Shown here: in pieces, positions 62,601 through 64,000 of the stretch | Position numbering within the stretch: position 1 is the stretch's first letter | Layout: every line of letters begins with the position of its first letter | Assembly (NCBI RefSeq): GCF_000004825.1 | Contig: NW_008805064.1 | Span: 1,302,001 to 1,366,000 of the forward strand | Origin: Heterostelium album PN500 | Taxonomy: Eukaryota; Evosea; Eumycetozoa; Acytosteliales; Acytosteliaceae | Length of the DNA: 64,000 nucleotides | Reading direction: 5' to 3' | Notes under the pieces: model-generated | Told to the model about the DNA's origin: nothing | Seen by the model: only the letters and a program-made list of their open reading frames with translations | The model's database searches: none | Made by a program: the position numbers and the translations under genes

Positions 62601-64000
62601 TTTTGCCATCAATTCCTTAAGCAAGGAGAAATATTCAAGCTTAATGATATCAAAGCACGAATCAGCAAGCGTCCACAAAGAAAGAAAATCTACTCGCCAT
62701 CCTGGTTGATATCCAAAGAAGGGTTCACTCCAGTGTCTATTTATGAGAAAAGCGCACCGGTTATCCGTACCGATGGTATTTCACTCAGTATTACCAGGGG
62801 TGTTGCTCGACGCTTTGAGCCAAAACTAAAAGAACAACATTTGCCGTATCAAAAAGCCGGAACTGCCAAGGAACGTCGCTCCATTGAAACTCTCAAGATG
62901 GCAGTAGCAACCGATGGTACCAACCCAATTTGTTATAGCATCGACCCAGGTAGAAGTTCTCACGTAAGCTACTCAACCGATTCTAAGGAGAGACGGGCAT
63001 CTGTCAAACAGTATTATGATTGGAAATCCAATCGTTACTCTAAAAAAGTAAAGAAATTGGAAGAGAAATTCAAATTGTTTCAATCTAAAATGCCACCTCA
63101 CAGTAAGTAATTTTAATTTTTTGTTTCAAATTTTTTTTTTTTATTCATTTAATTTTTTTATAATCCAATCATTTATAGGTAATGCATATGGAAGAGCAGA
63201 CTATTTCATTAAAAACTGGGAGGTAATGAAACTTTATATAGATTTCAGATTAAACAATATCCATAGGCAAAGGCGACGATTAGAGTTTAAATTGAATCAA
63301 CAGTCCAAATCAAAGTTGGTAAAGCAATTAGTACCAACAACCGCTTCGGAAATGAAGCAAGGTGTTATTTGTAAGTTCTGTTTTTTATTATTTTTTTATT
63401 ATCATTCTATAATAATAACCATATTGTTGTTGTTTTAAATCAATAATTTTTCTTTTTACTAATAATAAACTGTTTTCTATTTTCTTTCTTATTTAAATAG
63501 TCTTGGGTGCATCATCATTTAACCATGCAAGTAAAGGTCACCGCACCTTCATTTCCTCCAAGGGTCTCAAGAAAATTTTTGAGGCTCATGGTTATAATGT
63601 GGTGTCCGTTAATGAATTCTGTACTTCCAGAGTAAGTGTTCAATTAACAATTATATAACGAATGATCATTGATTAACATTAATTTATAACAATTAGGTGC
63701 ATCATGGTTCATACGTTGAACAGGAAATGAAACTGTTGAGTGCTATTAAACGGGTTGATCAACATGTATCTGGTCCAAAGGCTCAATGGCCACCAGAATC
63801 TAAACCAAAGGTTAATAGCTCTCGAGGATCTGTATACGAGAAGGTGAGAAATGACTATGAGAATCTGTCAAAGTTTGAAAGTGACCTCAATAGTGGTGGT
63901 TCCATGCAAGAACAGCAATCGACCTACGACTATTATGGTCATCACTCCATATATAGTACTGAACTCTCGAAAAAGACAACCAAATCGGATCAAGGACATC
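59108..64000 (+). CDS. Fanzor-like (eukaryotic TnpB-type) nuclease with giant N-terminal extension; partial at right edge
   Basis: Six exons (59108-59435, 59523-60425, 60499-63102, 63179-63370, 63501-63631, 63697 onward) have clean GT-AG borders and consistent phase, giving 1,487 residues before the window ends. The N-terminal part holds poly-Asn, PVTPTP and poly-Thr repeats, and a CPRHLKPMEECSQTC cluster (about residues 555-569). Then comes a 24-copy octapeptide repeat (707-898), a Lys-rich linker and a folded region. The C-terminal part fits the Fanzor pattern: RTDGISLSI (near 1167), RuvC-I CYSIDPGRSSHVS (Asp 1226), a long basic helical insert, and RuvC-II FLGASSFNHASKGHRTFIS with VNEFCTSR (Glu 1381). 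Fanzors are RNA-guided DNA nucleases related to TnpB/Cas12 and are often carried by transposons. The usual first zinc-finger Cys pair after TS is absent (RVHHG). RuvC-III is not in view. Confidence 0.72.
59630..59750 (+). repeat. Coding PVTPTP tandem repeat
   Basis: Tandem copies of a unit encoding PVTPTPVTPTPVP inside exon 2 of the Fanzor-like gene. It is preceded by a long AAT run (poly-Asn, about 59552-59602) and followed about 280 bp later by a poly-Thr tract (60043-60101). Simple expansions of this kind are usual in dictyostelid genes. Confidence 0.85.
61386..61961 (+). repeat. 24-copy, 24-bp coding minisatellite (octapeptide KPSAMSID type)
   Basis: By hand count 24 consecutive octapeptides follow the pattern [K/S/N]-P-[S/C]-[A/T]-[M/L]-[S/P]-[I/T]-[D/Y] without a break in frame. 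Variants such as KPSALPTD, SPSAMSID and KPCAMPID are mixed in blocks (for example two KPSALPTD copies in a row), which points to unequal exchange. Because the unit is a multiple of three, the reverse strand is also open, producing a 254-codon antisense frame that is not a gene. Confidence 0.92.

Overview
The window reads as nuclear DNA of a social amoeba (Dictyostelia). The support is very AT-rich intergenic DNA with long A and T runs, short AT-rich GT-AG introns (mostly 50-150 bp), asparagine, glutamine, serine and threonine homopolymers inside proteins, tight gene packing, and host proteins of dictyostelid type. The species cannot be fixed from sequence alone.

Region 1 (1-33 kb) is ordinary housekeeping sequence: an N/Q/H-rich protein running off the left edge, an ADP-dependent glucokinase, a guanylate-binding-protein GTPase with a signal peptide and a tail anchor, a SUZ-domain protein, a STE20-type kinase, protein phosphatase methylesterase, pyruvate kinase (with an apparent one-base frame break), a divergent pair of small two-helix membrane proteins, an SLC26/SulP anion transporter, an F-box/leucine-rich-type protein, a DUF971 protein, a TMEM42-like membrane protein, a family protein of unknown role, and MCM3.

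Region 2 (33.4-52.2 kb) is dominated by midasin (MDN1/REA1), about 5,716 residues in eight exons with six P-loops, a long acidic stretch and a C-terminal MIDAS domain. A RAD6-type ubiquitin-conjugating enzyme follows and ends in a 7-nt exon.

Region 3 (52.2-64 kb) is accessory in character: a gene-poor stretch with isolated GC-rich inverted repeats, a decayed family gene with a fragment behind it, two small unknown genes, and a large gene running off the right edge. That last gene is the most interesting object here. Joined across six exons in consistent phase it gives at least 1,487 residues. Its C-terminal part carries the sequence signs of a Fanzor (eukaryotic TnpB-like, RNA-guided nuclease): a TDG motif, a RuvC-I motif with DPG, and a RuvC-II motif of the form G..F...KG...EF.TS. 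It also has a very long N-terminal extension with a 24-copy octapeptide minisatellite, and it lacks the first zinc-finger cysteine pair that usually follows the TS motif. The third catalytic motif would lie beyond the window.

Most exon joins were checked by reading-frame phase and by family alignment from memory; no database search was run.
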